Shown one piece after another: positions 17,817-26,160 of a stretch of 64,000 bases of DNA. Positions within the stretch are counted from its first letter, which is position 1. Every line of letters begins with the position of its first letter. Source of the stretch: Cellulomonas pakistanensis. Its GTDB lineage: Bacteria; Actinomycetota; Actinomycetes; Actinomycetales; Cellulomonadaceae. The notes below the pieces were generated by a model that worked only from the letters and a program-made list of their open reading frames with translations, was not told where the DNA came from and searched no databases. The translations under genes were made by a program, and so were the position numbers. The stretch lies in assembly GCF_016862755.1 (NCBI RefSeq), contig NZ_BONO01000003.1, positions 1 to 64,000 of the forward strand, in the 5' to 3' direction.

Positions 17817-18527
17817 ATGTCCGCGATCCGCGTCGGCCTCGTCGACGACCAGCAGCTCGTGCGTGCAGGTTTCCGCCTGGTCATCGACTCGCAGCCCGAC
17901 CTCGAGGTGGTGCTGGAGGCGGGTGACGGCGCCCAGGCCGTGCAGGCCCTCACCGCCGGCACCGCGCAGGCCTCCGTCCTCGGGCCGGTCGACGTCGTCC
18001 TGATGGACGTGCGCATGCCGAACCTCGACGGCCTCGCGGCCACGGAGAAGATCGTCGCCGCCGGAACGCCCGAGCACCCGGCGCCGCGCATCATCGTGCT
18101 GACGACCTTCGACATCGACGAGTACGTGCTCGCCGCGATCCGGGCCGGCGCCAGCGGCTTCCTGCTCAAGGACACCCCGCCGGAGGACATGCTGGACGCG
18201 ATCCGCACCGTGCACCGCGGGGACGCCGTGATCGCGCCGTCCTCCACGCGGCGGCTGCTGGAGCACCTCGTGACCGCGCTGCCCGCCGAGCAGCAGACCG
18301 CCGCGGCCGGGGCGGACGCCCTCGCGACGCTGACCGACCGCGAGCGCGAGGTGCTCGTGCTCATGGCCCGCGGCCGGTCCAACACCGAGATCGGCGAGGA
18401 CCTGTTCGTCGCCGAGGCGACCGTGAAGACGCACGTCGGCCGGATCCTCGCGAAGCTCGGGGCGCGCGACCGGGTGCAGGCGGTCGTCGTGGCGTACGAG
18501 ACCGGGCTGGTCGTCCCCGGGGCGTGA
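17817..18527 (+). CDS. LuxR/NarL family response regulator
   Basis: 236 residues. The receiver has the D10-D11 acidic pair, phospho-acceptor D64 in VVLMDVRMPNLDG and GFLLKDTPPEDML with the conserved lysine. The C-terminal helix-turn-helix is LTDREREVLVLMARG with VAEATVKTHVGRILAKL. It is paired with the kinase immediately upstream. The receiver is a little longer than usual between beta2 and beta3 (ALTAGTAQASVLGPVD) and before beta4 (TPEHPAPR). The adjacent ABC exporter operon is the likely target. Confidence 0.95.
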   Translation: MSAIRVGLVDDQQLVRAGFRLVIDSQPDLEVVLEAGDGAQAVQALTAGTAQASVLGPVDVVLMDVRMPNLDGLAATEKIVAAGTPEHPAPRIIVLTTFDIDEYVLAAIRAGASGFLLKDTPPEDMLDAIRTVHRGDAVIAPSSTRRLLEHLVTALPAEQQTAAAGADALATLTDREREVLVLMARGRSNTEIGEDLFVAEATVKTHVGRILAKLGARDRVQAVVVAYETGLVVPGA

Positions 18528-18535
18528 CGCCCGAG

Positions 18536-18556
18536 CGCCGCGGCGCCCCCGCGGCG
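18536..18556 (+). terminator. Stem-loop after LuxR-type regulator
   Basis: CGCCGCGG at 18536-18543 and CCGCGGCG at 18549-18556 form a perfect 8-base stem just past the stop. No T-tract follows. Confidence 0.5.
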
Positions 18557-18638
18557 TGACGCCCTCGCGCCGGTGTCGTACCCCGGGATGACGCAGGGTC
18601 CGGACCCCGGGTGGACGACGGGGTGGCCCCGCGCTCCG

Positions 18639-18656
18639 TAGCGTCGGGGACGTCCC
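18639..18656 (+). promoter_or_regulatory. Promoter with palindrome for ABC exporter
   Basis: TAGCGT at 18639-18644 is a good -10 box. The perfect palindrome GGGACGTCCC at 18647-18656 covers the predicted start of transcription. A ribosome binding site (GGAG) lies 8 bases before GTG 18682, so this message has a leader. Confidence 0.45.
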
Positions 18657-18681
18657 GATCCCGAGTCCCAGGAGCACTGCC

Positions 18682-19508
<827 letters not shown>

Positions 19509-19509
<1 letters not shown>

Positions 19510-22274
19510 TGTGGCGGCTCACCCTCGCGCAGATGCGCCGCAGCCTGGGCCGCCTCACGGCCGCGGGCATCGCGGTCGCCATCGGCACCGCGTTCGTCGC
19601 CGCGACGCTGCTCGCCGGTGACGTGATGAAGCGGATCTCGTACGACTCCATCACCGCGTCGTACGGCACCGCCGACCTGATCGCCGACGCCGGCGAGTCC
19701 CTCTCCGAGACCACCGTCGACGCCGTCAGGGCCGCGCCCGGGGTCGCCGCCGCCGACCCGCGGGTCGTCGTGCCGTACGTGTCGATGTCGGCGGGCGACA
19801 AGGCGCTCACGCAGACGGTCGTGCCCGTCGCGAGCGACCCCGCGTTCGACACCCAGGTCGTGACCGCGGGCGCGCTGCCGACCGCCGACGGCGAGCTCGC
19901 GCTGCCCGAGCGGGCGGCGGAGCGGCTCGGCGTCGGCGTCGGGGACGCCGTGACCGTGTCGTACTACCGGTGGGAGGCCGCGGCCGCGGACCCCACGAGC
20001 GGCGCGGGGGCCGACGAGGCCGCCGGTGCCGACGACGCGGGCGCCGAGGACGCGGGTGCCGCCGACGCGGGTGCTGCCGAGGCGACCGCGCCCACCGAGG
20101 CCGCCGGGACCGAGGACGGGACCGCGACGGCGGACGCCACCGCCGCCCCGGGCGAGCCCGAGGGCACCTACCGCGAGCGCGAGGTCGAGGCGACCGTCGT
20201 CGGCCTCACCACCGACCCGACGTCCGCCTGGGCGCAGTACGGCGGGGCGGCCACCAGCACGCAGGCCGACGCCCTCCTGTGGGCGGGGTGGGGCGAGGGG
20301 CCGGGCGCCCCGACGCTGCTCGACGCCGCCACCTCGCAGCTGCTCGTCGCGCTCGAGCCCGGCACCGACACGGCGACGGTGTCCGACGAGGTGTCCGACG
20401 TGCTGTCGGCCATCGGCGGCCCGCACTCGAACGTCCGCGTCATGACCCGCGACGAGGCCGCCGAGTACAGCATCTCCGGCGACGGCACCGGCCCGATCCT
20501 GGTCGTCGTGCTGGCGTTCGCCGCCGTCGCGATGATCGTCGCCGGCCTGGTCATCGCGAACACCTTCCAGGTGCTGGTCGCGCAGCGGACCCGGATGCTC
20601 GCGCTGCTGCGCTGCGTCGGCGCCGTGCGCTCGCAGGTCCGCCGGTCGGTGCTCCTCGAGGCCGGCATCCTCGGCCTGGTCGCGTCCGTGCTCGGCACCC
20701 TCCTCGGCACCGCGCTGGTGCAGCTCGCCCTGCTCGTCATGCAGAACGCGGACCTGCCGTTCCCGGTCCCGTCCGTGGTCCGGCCGACCGTCGCGAGCGT
20801 CGTCGCGCCGCTGGCCGTCGGCATCGTGGTCACCGTGCTCGCCGCGCTGACGCCGGCCCGGGTCGCCACCCGGGTCGCGCCGATCGCCGCCCTGCGCCCC
20901 GCCGACGCCCCGGCCGCGGGCAGCCGCGCCGGCCGGTTCCGGCTCGTCGTGAGCCTGCTGCTGGTCGTCGGCGGTGCGCTCATGCTCGGCGGCGGCGTCG
21001 CCCTGTCCGAGACGTTCCTCGTCGCGGCGGTCGGCATCGCGGTCCTCGGCGGCGCGGCGTCGTTCGTCGGCCTGCTCGTCGGCGCCGTGTTCTGGATGCC
21101 GAAGGTCGTCGCCCGGATCGGGCGCCTCGTCGGCCGGCTCGGCGTGCCCGCCCGGCTCGCGGCCGCCAACACCGGCCGCAACCCGGCCCGCACCGCCGCC
21201 ACCAGCACCGCCCTGCTGATCGGCGTCACGCTCGTCGCGATGATGAGCACCGGCGCCGTCACGGCCCGGGCCACGCTGGACGACGAGCTCGACACCCGGT
21301 TCCCCGTCGACCTCGCCGTGTCCGCGCCCTTCACCGCGGACGAGGACGGGAACGCCGTCACCGAGCCGCTGCCCGCCGGCACGGTCCGGGCCCTGGCCGA
21401 GCTCCCCGGCGTGGCCGCCTCGGCGATGCTCGTCCGGGACAGCGTCGAGGTCGGGACGACCGGCACCGTGGTCGACGCGCTCGGGATCACCCCCGAGCAG
21501 GCGACCGACGTGCTCCGCGACGCCGACCTGGTCGCGGCGGTCGGCGACGGCACCGTGGCGGTCTCCCGGGCGGTCGCGGAGGCCGGCGACATCGAAGACG
21601 GCGACACCGTCGCCGTCGCGCGCACCGAGGGCGGGGGGACGGCCGACCTGACCGCCGTCGTCGTGCCGCTCGACAGCTGGGTGGTGCTGATGACGCCCAC
21701 GACGCTGGAGCAGTTGGGCTCCCCCGGCACCCTGAGCACCGCGTGGCTGCGCGTCGCCGACGTCGACGCCTCGGGCCAGGTCGTGGCCGACCTGCAGGAG
21801 CTCACCGCCGACTCGCCGCTCGACATCACGGGCGCCGCGATCGAGCGGGCGCTGTACGAGCGGGCGATCGACACGCTGCTGGCGGTCGTCGTCGGGCTGC
21901 TGGCGGTGGCGGTGGTCATCGCGCTCATCGGCGTGACGAACACGCTGTCGCTGTCGGTCATCGAGCGGCGCCGCGAGTCGGCCACGCTGCGGGCGGTCGG
22001 CCTCACCCGGCGGCAGCTGCGGGCGTCGATGGCCGTCGAGGGCGCGCTGATCGCCGGGGTCGGGGCCGTGGTCGGCGTGCTGCTCGGGATGGCCTACGGC
22101 TGGCTCGGGTCGGCGGCCGTGCTCGCGGGGATCTCGGACCTGCAGCTGCGGGTGCCGTGGGCGGACCTCGGCATCGTGCTCGGGGTGGCACTGGTCGCGG
22201 GCGTGCTCGCGTCGGTGCTGCCGGGCCGCTCGGCGGCGCGGACGCCCCCGGTCGCGGCGCTCGCGGTCGACTGA
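19509..22274 (+). CDS. FtsX/MacB-like ABC transporter permease
   Basis: 921 residues, two FtsX-type halves as in large actinobacterial permeases. The first helix is near residues 15-40, followed by a MacB periplasmic core domain. Three helices come after about residue 325, including LVIANTFQVLVAQRTRMLALL. A central pair of hydrophobic segments follows, then a second periplasmic domain and three C-terminal helices with VIERRRESATLRAVGL. Residues of about 160-218 in the first extracellular domain are an acidic Ala/Gly/Asp/Thr insertion. ATG 19509 overlaps the ATPase stop. Such permeases export antimicrobials, lipoproteins or surface polymers; the substrate here is unknown. Confidence 0.93.
19985..20165 (+). 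repeat. Low-complexity insertion with 15-base units in the permease
   Basis: Units close to GACGCGGGTGCCGAG recur and encode DAGAE/DAGAA words within a 60-residue acidic Ala-rich segment. It is probably a disordered extracellular loop and a likely length-variable site. Confidence 0.6.
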
Positions 22275-22286
22275 CGCCGTCCGGAT

Positions 22287-22360
22287 CGCCGAGGGAGGGC
22301 CTTCGCGCCGAGGGAGGACCGTCCACGGGCCTCCCTCGGCGCGCGGGCCCTCCCTCGGCG
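22287..22360. terminator. Mirror array of a 12-base word between convergent genes
   Basis: CGCCGAGGGAGG occurs at 22287-22298 and 22306-22317; its reverse complement occurs at 22330-22341 and 22349-22360. Two nested hairpins can form in either transcript. It lies between the permease and the opposing membrane protein gene and probably acts as a bidirectional terminator. Confidence 0.65.
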
Positions 22361-22394
22361 CGCCGGTCCCGGTCGGGGCAGGCCCGCGGCGGGG

Positions 22395-22814
22395 TCAGTC
22401 CTCGCGGGCGCCGACCGTCGTCCAGGCCACGACCGTCGGGGTCACCAGGAGCCCGCCGATCGCGACCGCGAGCACCAGCACCGCGACGGACCACGCGGCG
22501 ACCTCGACGCCCAGCCAGCCGACCGCCAGCACGACCAGCAGGATCTGCACGGTCATCACCGGCGCCCGGCCCCAGCGCTCCCCCTGCAGCAGCGCGCGCG
22601 CCGCCCCGCCGAGCACCGCCGCGATCCCGGCCGCGAGCACGACGAGGAACACCACCGGGCCGGGCATCGACGTGCCGCGCACGAGGGCGACGACGAGGGC
22701 CACGGCGAGGGCCGCCACGGCGAGCGCCTCGAGGAGCACGAGGCCCGCGACGACGCGGACGGGGCCCGGCACGGCGGCCGGCCGGGGCTGCTGGGGGGCG
22801 GGAGAACCGGTCAC
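22395..22814 (-). CDS. Small four-helix membrane protein, hypothetical
   Basis: 139 residues with a short Pro-rich N-terminus and four hydrophobic segments (VVAGLVLLEALAVAALAVAL, VVFLVVLAAGIAAVLGGAA, VQILLVVLAVGWLGVEVA and VAVLVLAVAIGGLLVTPTV). No catalytic motif. The frame is open further upstream, but GTG 22814 is preferred because TAGGGT lies 7 bases before it, as at many starts here. It is divergent from whiB1. Small proteins of this kind are common and uncharacterised in actinobacteria. Confidence 0.7.
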   Translation of the reverse strand: MTGSPAPQQPRPAAVPGPVRVVAGLVLLEALAVAALAVALVVALVRGTSMPGPVVFLVVLAAGIAAVLGGAARALLQGERWGRAPVMTVQILLVVLAVGWLGVEVAAWSVAVLVLAVAIGGLLVTPTVVAWTTVGARED

Positions 22815-22821
22815 GTGCGAG

Positions 22822-22827
22822 ACCCTA
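22822..22827 (-). promoter_or_regulatory. -10 box, leaderless start of small membrane protein
   Basis: TAGGGT on the minus strand is followed by 7 bases and GTG 22814. Confidence 0.55.
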
Positions 22828-22890
22828 CGCGGGGCGCGGGTGAAGCTCCCGCGCGTCCCCGCAGGTCCCGGCGGCGCGGCGGCGCGACCA

Positions 22891-22904
22891 GGGACGATGG
22901 TCCC
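22891..22904. promoter_or_regulatory. GGGAC-N4-GTCCC palindrome upstream of whiB1
   Basis: GGGACGATGGTCCC is a 5+5 inverted repeat in the divergent spacer. It shares the core GACGATsGTC with sites at 50355-50372 and 43082-43095. Its form matches boxes bound by DosR/NarL-type regulators in other actinobacteria; which protein binds here is unknown. Confidence 0.45.
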
Positions 22905-22943
22905 GGCGGCCGGACGAGTTGGCGCCGGGACCGCCGCGGGGAG

Positions 22944-22949
22944 TAGGTT
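22944..22949 (+). promoter_or_regulatory. Possible -10 box for whiB1
   Basis: TAGGTT with TTGGCG about 19 bases upstream. It would give whiB1 a leader of about 230 bases. A second possible start lies near TTGTGC at 23028-23033. Weak evidence. Confidence 0.3.
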
Positions 22950-22997
22950 GCGGCGCAGGCGCCTCGGGCTCACAGGGTTGTGACCGACGCCTCAGTC

Positions 22998-23024
22998 GTT
23001 ACGCGCGAGAAACCCGCGCGTAAC
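22998..23024. promoter_or_regulatory. Perfect 10-base inverted repeat upstream of whiB1
   Basis: GTTACGCGCG at 22998-23007 and CGCGCGTAAC at 23015-23024 surround AGAAACC. It lies 166-192 bases before the whiB1 start in a 375-base spacer. It could be an operator or a leader-RNA stem. Beyond this, the GGGAC site and the two promoters, the spacer shows nothing. Confidence 0.5.
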
Positions 23025-23189
23025 CCCTTGTGCGTGCGTCGGACGCCATGTGAATCTTGTACTCAGCAGTTCGAATCCCCCGAGCGCCGACGCTCACGCC
23101 CCCCGCCCTCGCGCGTCGGACGTGTGCTCGTGCGCCCATGCCACCCAGCCCCCTGGTCGTGGCATGCCCCTGTGCTGAGGAGTGTTCCC

Positions 23190-23438
23190 ATGGATTGGCG
23201 CCACGAGGCCGCGTGCCTGACCGAGGACCCGGAGCTGTTCTTCCCGATCGGCAACACGGGCCCGGCCCTGCTGCAGATCGAGGAGGCCAAGGCCGTGTGC
23301 CGCCGGTGCGACGTCGTCGACACCTGCCTCAAGTGGGCCCTCGAGTCCGGCCAGGACGCCGGCGTCTGGGGCGGCCTCTCCGAGGACGAGCGCCGCGCGC
23401 TGAAGCGCCGCACGGCCCGGCAGCGCCGCGCGGGCTGA
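23190..23438 (+). CDS. whiB1: WhiB1-type iron-sulfur transcription factor
   Basis: 82-residue Wbl protein that holds a nitric-oxide-sensitive [4Fe-4S] cluster and partners the primary sigma factor. The four cluster cysteines are in AACLTED, VCRRCD and TCLKW. The Wbl turn GVWGGLSEDERRALKRR and a basic C-terminus follow. It begins MDWRHEAACL and is very close to M. tuberculosis WhiB1 and Streptomyces WblE. ATG 23190 has GAGGAG 7 bases upstream and is followed by a strong hairpin terminator. The opposing pdtaS neighbour reproduces the mycobacterial Rv3219-Rv3220c order. WhiB1 is essential in M. tuberculosis. Confidence 0.97.
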   Translation: MDWRHEAACLTEDPELFFPIGNTGPALLQIEEAKAVCRRCDVVDTCLKWALESGQDAGVWGGLSEDERRALKRRTARQRRAG

Positions 23439-23460
23439 CACCCGCCCGCAGCGCGCACAC

Positions 23461-23503
23461 CGACGCCCGCCGACCCTCTCCCTCCGAGGGTCGGCGGGCG
23501 TCG
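23461..23503. terminator. Strong stem-loop terminator after whiB1
   Basis: A perfect 18-base stem (23461-23478 with 23486-23503, first arm starting CGACGCCCGCC) around a 7-base loop lies 22 bases past the whiB1 stop, followed by TCGTCCC. Confidence 0.8.
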
Positions 23504-23595
23504 TCGTCCCGGCGTCCGCGCGCGTCGCCGTCCCCGGGCCCGCGCGTCGCCGACTCTCCACTTCTCGCCTCCGCGCACCGTCTGTCACGCAGGCG

Positions 23596-23687
23596 GTCTC
23601 CGGAGACTCGGCGCCCGACGTCGCCGAGATGGCAGCTCTCGGCTGTGCGCGACCCGAGGGCCGCAGCCGAGAGTTGCCGTCTCGGCG
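23596..23687. terminator. Inverted repeats downstream of pdtaS
   Basis: Arms 23622-23645 and 23664-23687 match at 22 of 24 positions around 18 bases; the left arm begins CGCCGAGATGGCAGC. A separate 12-base palindrome, GTCTCCGGAGAC, is at 23596-23607. With the whiB1 terminator, each convergent transcript has its own stem. Confidence 0.6.
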
Positions 23688-23717
23688 TGCGACGCGCAGA
23701 CCGCGCAGCGCAGGGCG

Positions 23718-25217
23718 TCAGGCGACCGTCGCCGCCTCGCGGCCCGCGGCGCGCAGGGTCGCGCGGAGCGTGACCTGCGTGCCGCCGCCCTCGCGCGTGG
23801 ACCACGCGATCGACCCGCGCAGCTCGTTGGTCACGAGCGTCGACACGATCTGGGTCCCCAGGCCGGTGCCGGGGCCCGCGCCGGTGCCGGCGGCGTCCGC
23901 CGGGATGCCGGCGCCGTCGTCGGCGACGGTGACCGTGAGGTCGTCCTCGACGCGCTCGGCGCTCACCTCGACCGAGCCGGACTCGCGGCCGGCCAGCCCG
24001 TGCTCGACGGCGTTGGTGACGAGCTCGGTCAGCACGAGCGCGAGGGCGGTGGCGTCCTCGGCGGACACCGGCCCGAACGTGCCGCGCACCAGCGTCCGCA
24101 CCGACGCCCCGGCGGACGCCACGTCGGCCGCGAGCCGCAGCGACCGGCCGACGAGCTCGTCGAACTGCACGGTCTCGTCGAGCGTCTGGGACAGCGTCTC
24201 GTGCACGAGCGCGATCGTCGCGACCCGGCGCATGGCCTCCTCGAGCGCGGCGCGGGCCTCGGGCACGTCCATCCGGCGGGCCTGCAGCCGCAGCAGCGCG
24301 GCGACCGTCTGCAGGTTGTTCTTCACGCGGTGGTGGATCTCGCGGATCGTCGCGTCCTTGGTGATGAGCTCCCGCTCGCGCCGGCGGAGCTCGGACACGT
24401 CGCGACACAGCAGCACGGCGCCGATCCGCTCGCCGTCCTCGGACAGCGGCACCGCCCGCAGGGACAGCGCGACGCCGTGCGCCTCGATGTCGGTGCGCCA
24501 CGGCGCGCGGCCCATCAGCACGAGCGGCATCGACTCGTCGACCGGCGAGTTCTGCTCGACGAGGTCGGCGACCACCTCGACCAGCGACCGGCCGACCAGG
24601 TCGTCCATCGCGCCGAACCGGTGGAAGCAGGACAGCGCGTTCGGGCTGGCGTACAGGACCTCGCCCTCGGAGTTGAGCCGGACCAGCCCGTCGGCGACGC
24701 GGGGCGCGCCCCGGCGCGGGCCGGTCGCCGCGTTCGCCATCGGGAACTCGCCCCGGGCGATCATGCCCATGATGTCGTCGGCGGCCTCGACGTAGTTCAG
24801 CTCCAGGCGGCTGGGCGTGCGGGCGCCGCCGAGGTTGGTCTGCCGGGCGATGACGGCGATGGCGCGGCCCTCGTGCACGACGGGCACCGCCTCCTCGCGC
24901 ACCGCGTACGACCCGAACCAGCGCGGCTCGCGGGACCGCTGGGCACGGACCTCGCGGAGCGAGCGCTCGAGCTGCGGGCGCTGGCCCTCGGGGGCGCGGG
25001 AGCCCACCACGTCGTCGTAGTGCACGGTCGCGCCGGTGCTGGGCCGCGCCTGCGCGATCGCGACGAAGTCGCCGCCCTCGGTCGGCAGCCACATGACCAG
25101 GTCGGCGAACGCGAGGTCGGAGATGACCTGCCAGTCGCCGACCAGCAGGTGCAGCCACTCGAGGTCCGCGGCGTCGAGGTGGGCGTGGCGCTGCGCGAGC
25201 TCGCTCAGGGTGGACAC
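23718..25217 (-). CDS. pdtaS: Cytosolic sensor histidine kinase PdtaS
   Basis: 499-residue soluble kinase without membrane segments: N-terminal GAF-like domain (about residues 5-140), PAS domain (about 165-280), then HisKA_2 with IREIHHRVKNNLQTVAALLRL, phospho-acceptor H295 or H296, and an HATPase domain (LTELVTNAVEHG, VADDGAGIP, GLGTQIVSTL). The HHRVKNNLQ motif is diagnostic of the PdtaS/HWE-related class. In M. tuberculosis, PdtaS phosphorylates the RNA-binding antiterminator PdtaR and responds to metals and NO; the regulator gene is not in this window. GTG 25217 is chosen because TACCCT lies 6 bases upstream. Confidence 0.93.
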   Translation of the reverse strand: MSTLSELAQRHAHLDAADLEWLHLLVGDWQVISDLAFADLVMWLPTEGGDFVAIAQARPSTGATVHYDDVVGSRAPEGQRPQLERSLREVRAQRSREPRWFGSYAVREEAVPVVHEGRAIAVIARQTNLGGARTPSRLELNYVEAADDIMGMIARGEFPMANAATGPRRGAPRVADGLVRLNSEGEVLYASPNALSCFHRFGAMDDLVGRSLVEVVADLVEQNSPVDESMPLVLMGRAPWRTDIEAHGVALSLRAVPLSEDGERIGAVLLCRDVSELRRRERELITKDATIREIHHRVKNNLQTVAALLRLQARRMDVPEARAALEEAMRRVATIALVHETLSQTLDETVQFDELVGRSLRLAADVASAGASVRTLVRGTFGPVSAEDATALALVLTELVTNAVEHGLAGRESGSVEVSAERVEDDLTVTVADDGAGIPADAAGTGAGPGTGLGTQIVSTLVTNELRGSIAWSTREGGGTQVTLRATLRAAGREAATVA

Positions 25218-25223
25218 CACCCC

Positions 25224-25229
25224 AGGGTA
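25224..25229 (-). promoter_or_regulatory. -10 box, leaderless start of pdtaS
   Basis: TACCCT on the minus strand is followed by 6 bases and GTG 25217. A second GTG 3 bases upstream of that start is too close to the box. Confidence 0.55.
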
Positions 25230-25414
25230 CGGCGCGGGCACCGCCCGGCCCGGGCCCGTCTCGGCCCGCGGCGCGTGACGCGGCCCACGCCGCCGCCCCC
25301 GCGCGCCGGGAGCCTGCCGGAACCCGGGACGCGCACCCGCGCGCGGGCGGATACTGTCGTCGGACCCGCACTCCCCCGCGGGACGACGCGCACCTCGGAA
25401 GGACCCGAACGCCC

Positions 25415-25921
25415 GTGCACCTGCAGGTCACCGTCCCCGTCCCGGCCGACCCCACGACCGCCGGCGCGATGCTGGCCGACCCGGTGTACGTCCGGGCGAA
25501 GGTCCTGGCGAGCGGCGCGGAGGTGCTGCACGTCGACGTGGCGCCCGCCGAGGACGGCGCGTTCACGGTGACGACCCGGCGCGCGCTGCCGACGGACCAG
25601 ATCCCGCCGAACGTGCGGACCTTCGTCGGGTCGACGCTCGAGGTGCGCCAGGCGGAGGCCTGGGAGCCCGCGGCCGCGGACGGCACCCGCACCGGGACCG
25701 TCGCCGTGGAGATCGCCGGCGCGCCCGTCCGGCTCACCGGGACCGTGGCGCTGACCGCCGCCGACGGCGGGTCCGCGATCACCTACGACGGGGAGCTCAA
25801 GGCGAACGTTCCGCTGTTCGGCTCGGCGGTCGAGCAGGCCGCCGCGAAGGCGGTGCGCGCGGCCCTCGAGGCGGAGGCCGGGGTGGCCCGCGAGTACGTC
25901 GCGGGCACCTCGCAGGGGTAA
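25415..25921 (+). CDS. DUF2505 family protein
   Basis: 168 residues resembling the DUF2505 family, a START/SRPBCC-like fold found in actinobacteria next to housekeeping genes. Features are an N-terminal beta strand (MHLQVTVPVP), the helix-forming AMLADPVYVRAKVLASGA, and an amphipathic C-terminal helix (FGSAVEQAAAKAVRAALEAE). No signal peptide or membrane segment. GTG 25415 has GGAAGGA upstream. The family has no assigned function; lipid or hydrophobic ligand binding is a fold-based guess. It is transcribed alone. Confidence 0.8.
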   Translation: MHLQVTVPVPADPTTAGAMLADPVYVRAKVLASGAEVLHVDVAPAEDGAFTVTTRRALPTDQIPPNVRTFVGSTLEVRQAEAWEPAAADGTRTGTVAVEIAGAPVRLTGTVALTAADGGSAITYDGELKANVPLFGSAVEQAAAKAVRAALEAEAGVAREYVAGTSQG

Positions 25922-25976
25922 CGATTCCGTAACGCGCTTCGGCGTCGCGGAGCCCTGACCTGCACAAACGTTTCGA

Positions 25977-25990
25977 TGGGATCGCTTCCA
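25977..25990. promoter_or_regulatory. CelR-type operator 1
   Basis: TGGGATCGCTTCCA matches the known CelR consensus TGGGAGCGCTCCCA at 12 of 14 positions. It lies upstream of the -35 box. Confidence 0.65.
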
Positions 25991-26013
25991 CGGCCGTTCG
26001 GGCCTCCCGCCGC

Positions 26014-26042
26014 TTGACTTCCCCCATCCGCGCCGACAGGGT
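26014..26042 (+). promoter_or_regulatory. Promoter of the cebEFG operon
   Basis: TTGACT at 26014-26019, 17 bases, then CAGGGT at 26037-26042. Transcription should start near 26049, so operators 2 and 3 lie just downstream of it and operator 1 just upstream of the promoter. Confidence 0.65.
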
Positions 26043-26055
26043 GCCTGACATGGCG

Positions 26056-26069
26056 TGAGAGCGCTCCCG
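26056..26069. promoter_or_regulatory. CelR-type operator 2
   Basis: TGAGAGCGCTCCCG matches the consensus at 12 of 14 positions with a perfect central AGCGCT. It lies at about +7 to +20. Confidence 0.75.
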
Positions 26070-26079
26070 CACGATGCGG

Positions 26080-26093
26080 TGGGAGCGGTCCCA
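26080..26093. promoter_or_regulatory. CelR-type operator 3
   Basis: TGGGAGCGGTCCCA matches the consensus at 13 of 14 positions. It is centred 24 bases after operator 2, about two helical turns, so two dimers could bind the same face. Confidence 0.78.
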
Positions 26094-26160
26094 CGACGGG
26101 CGCCAGTGCTGGCGACCCGACGGGAGCGGCGACGTCGCCGCGGATGACGAGGGAGTCACA

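Noticed and set aside
23069..23078. GTTCGAATCC, which resembles a tRNA T-loop
   Set aside because: The flanking bases do not form a T-stem, and no acceptor, D or anticodon arms are found upstream.
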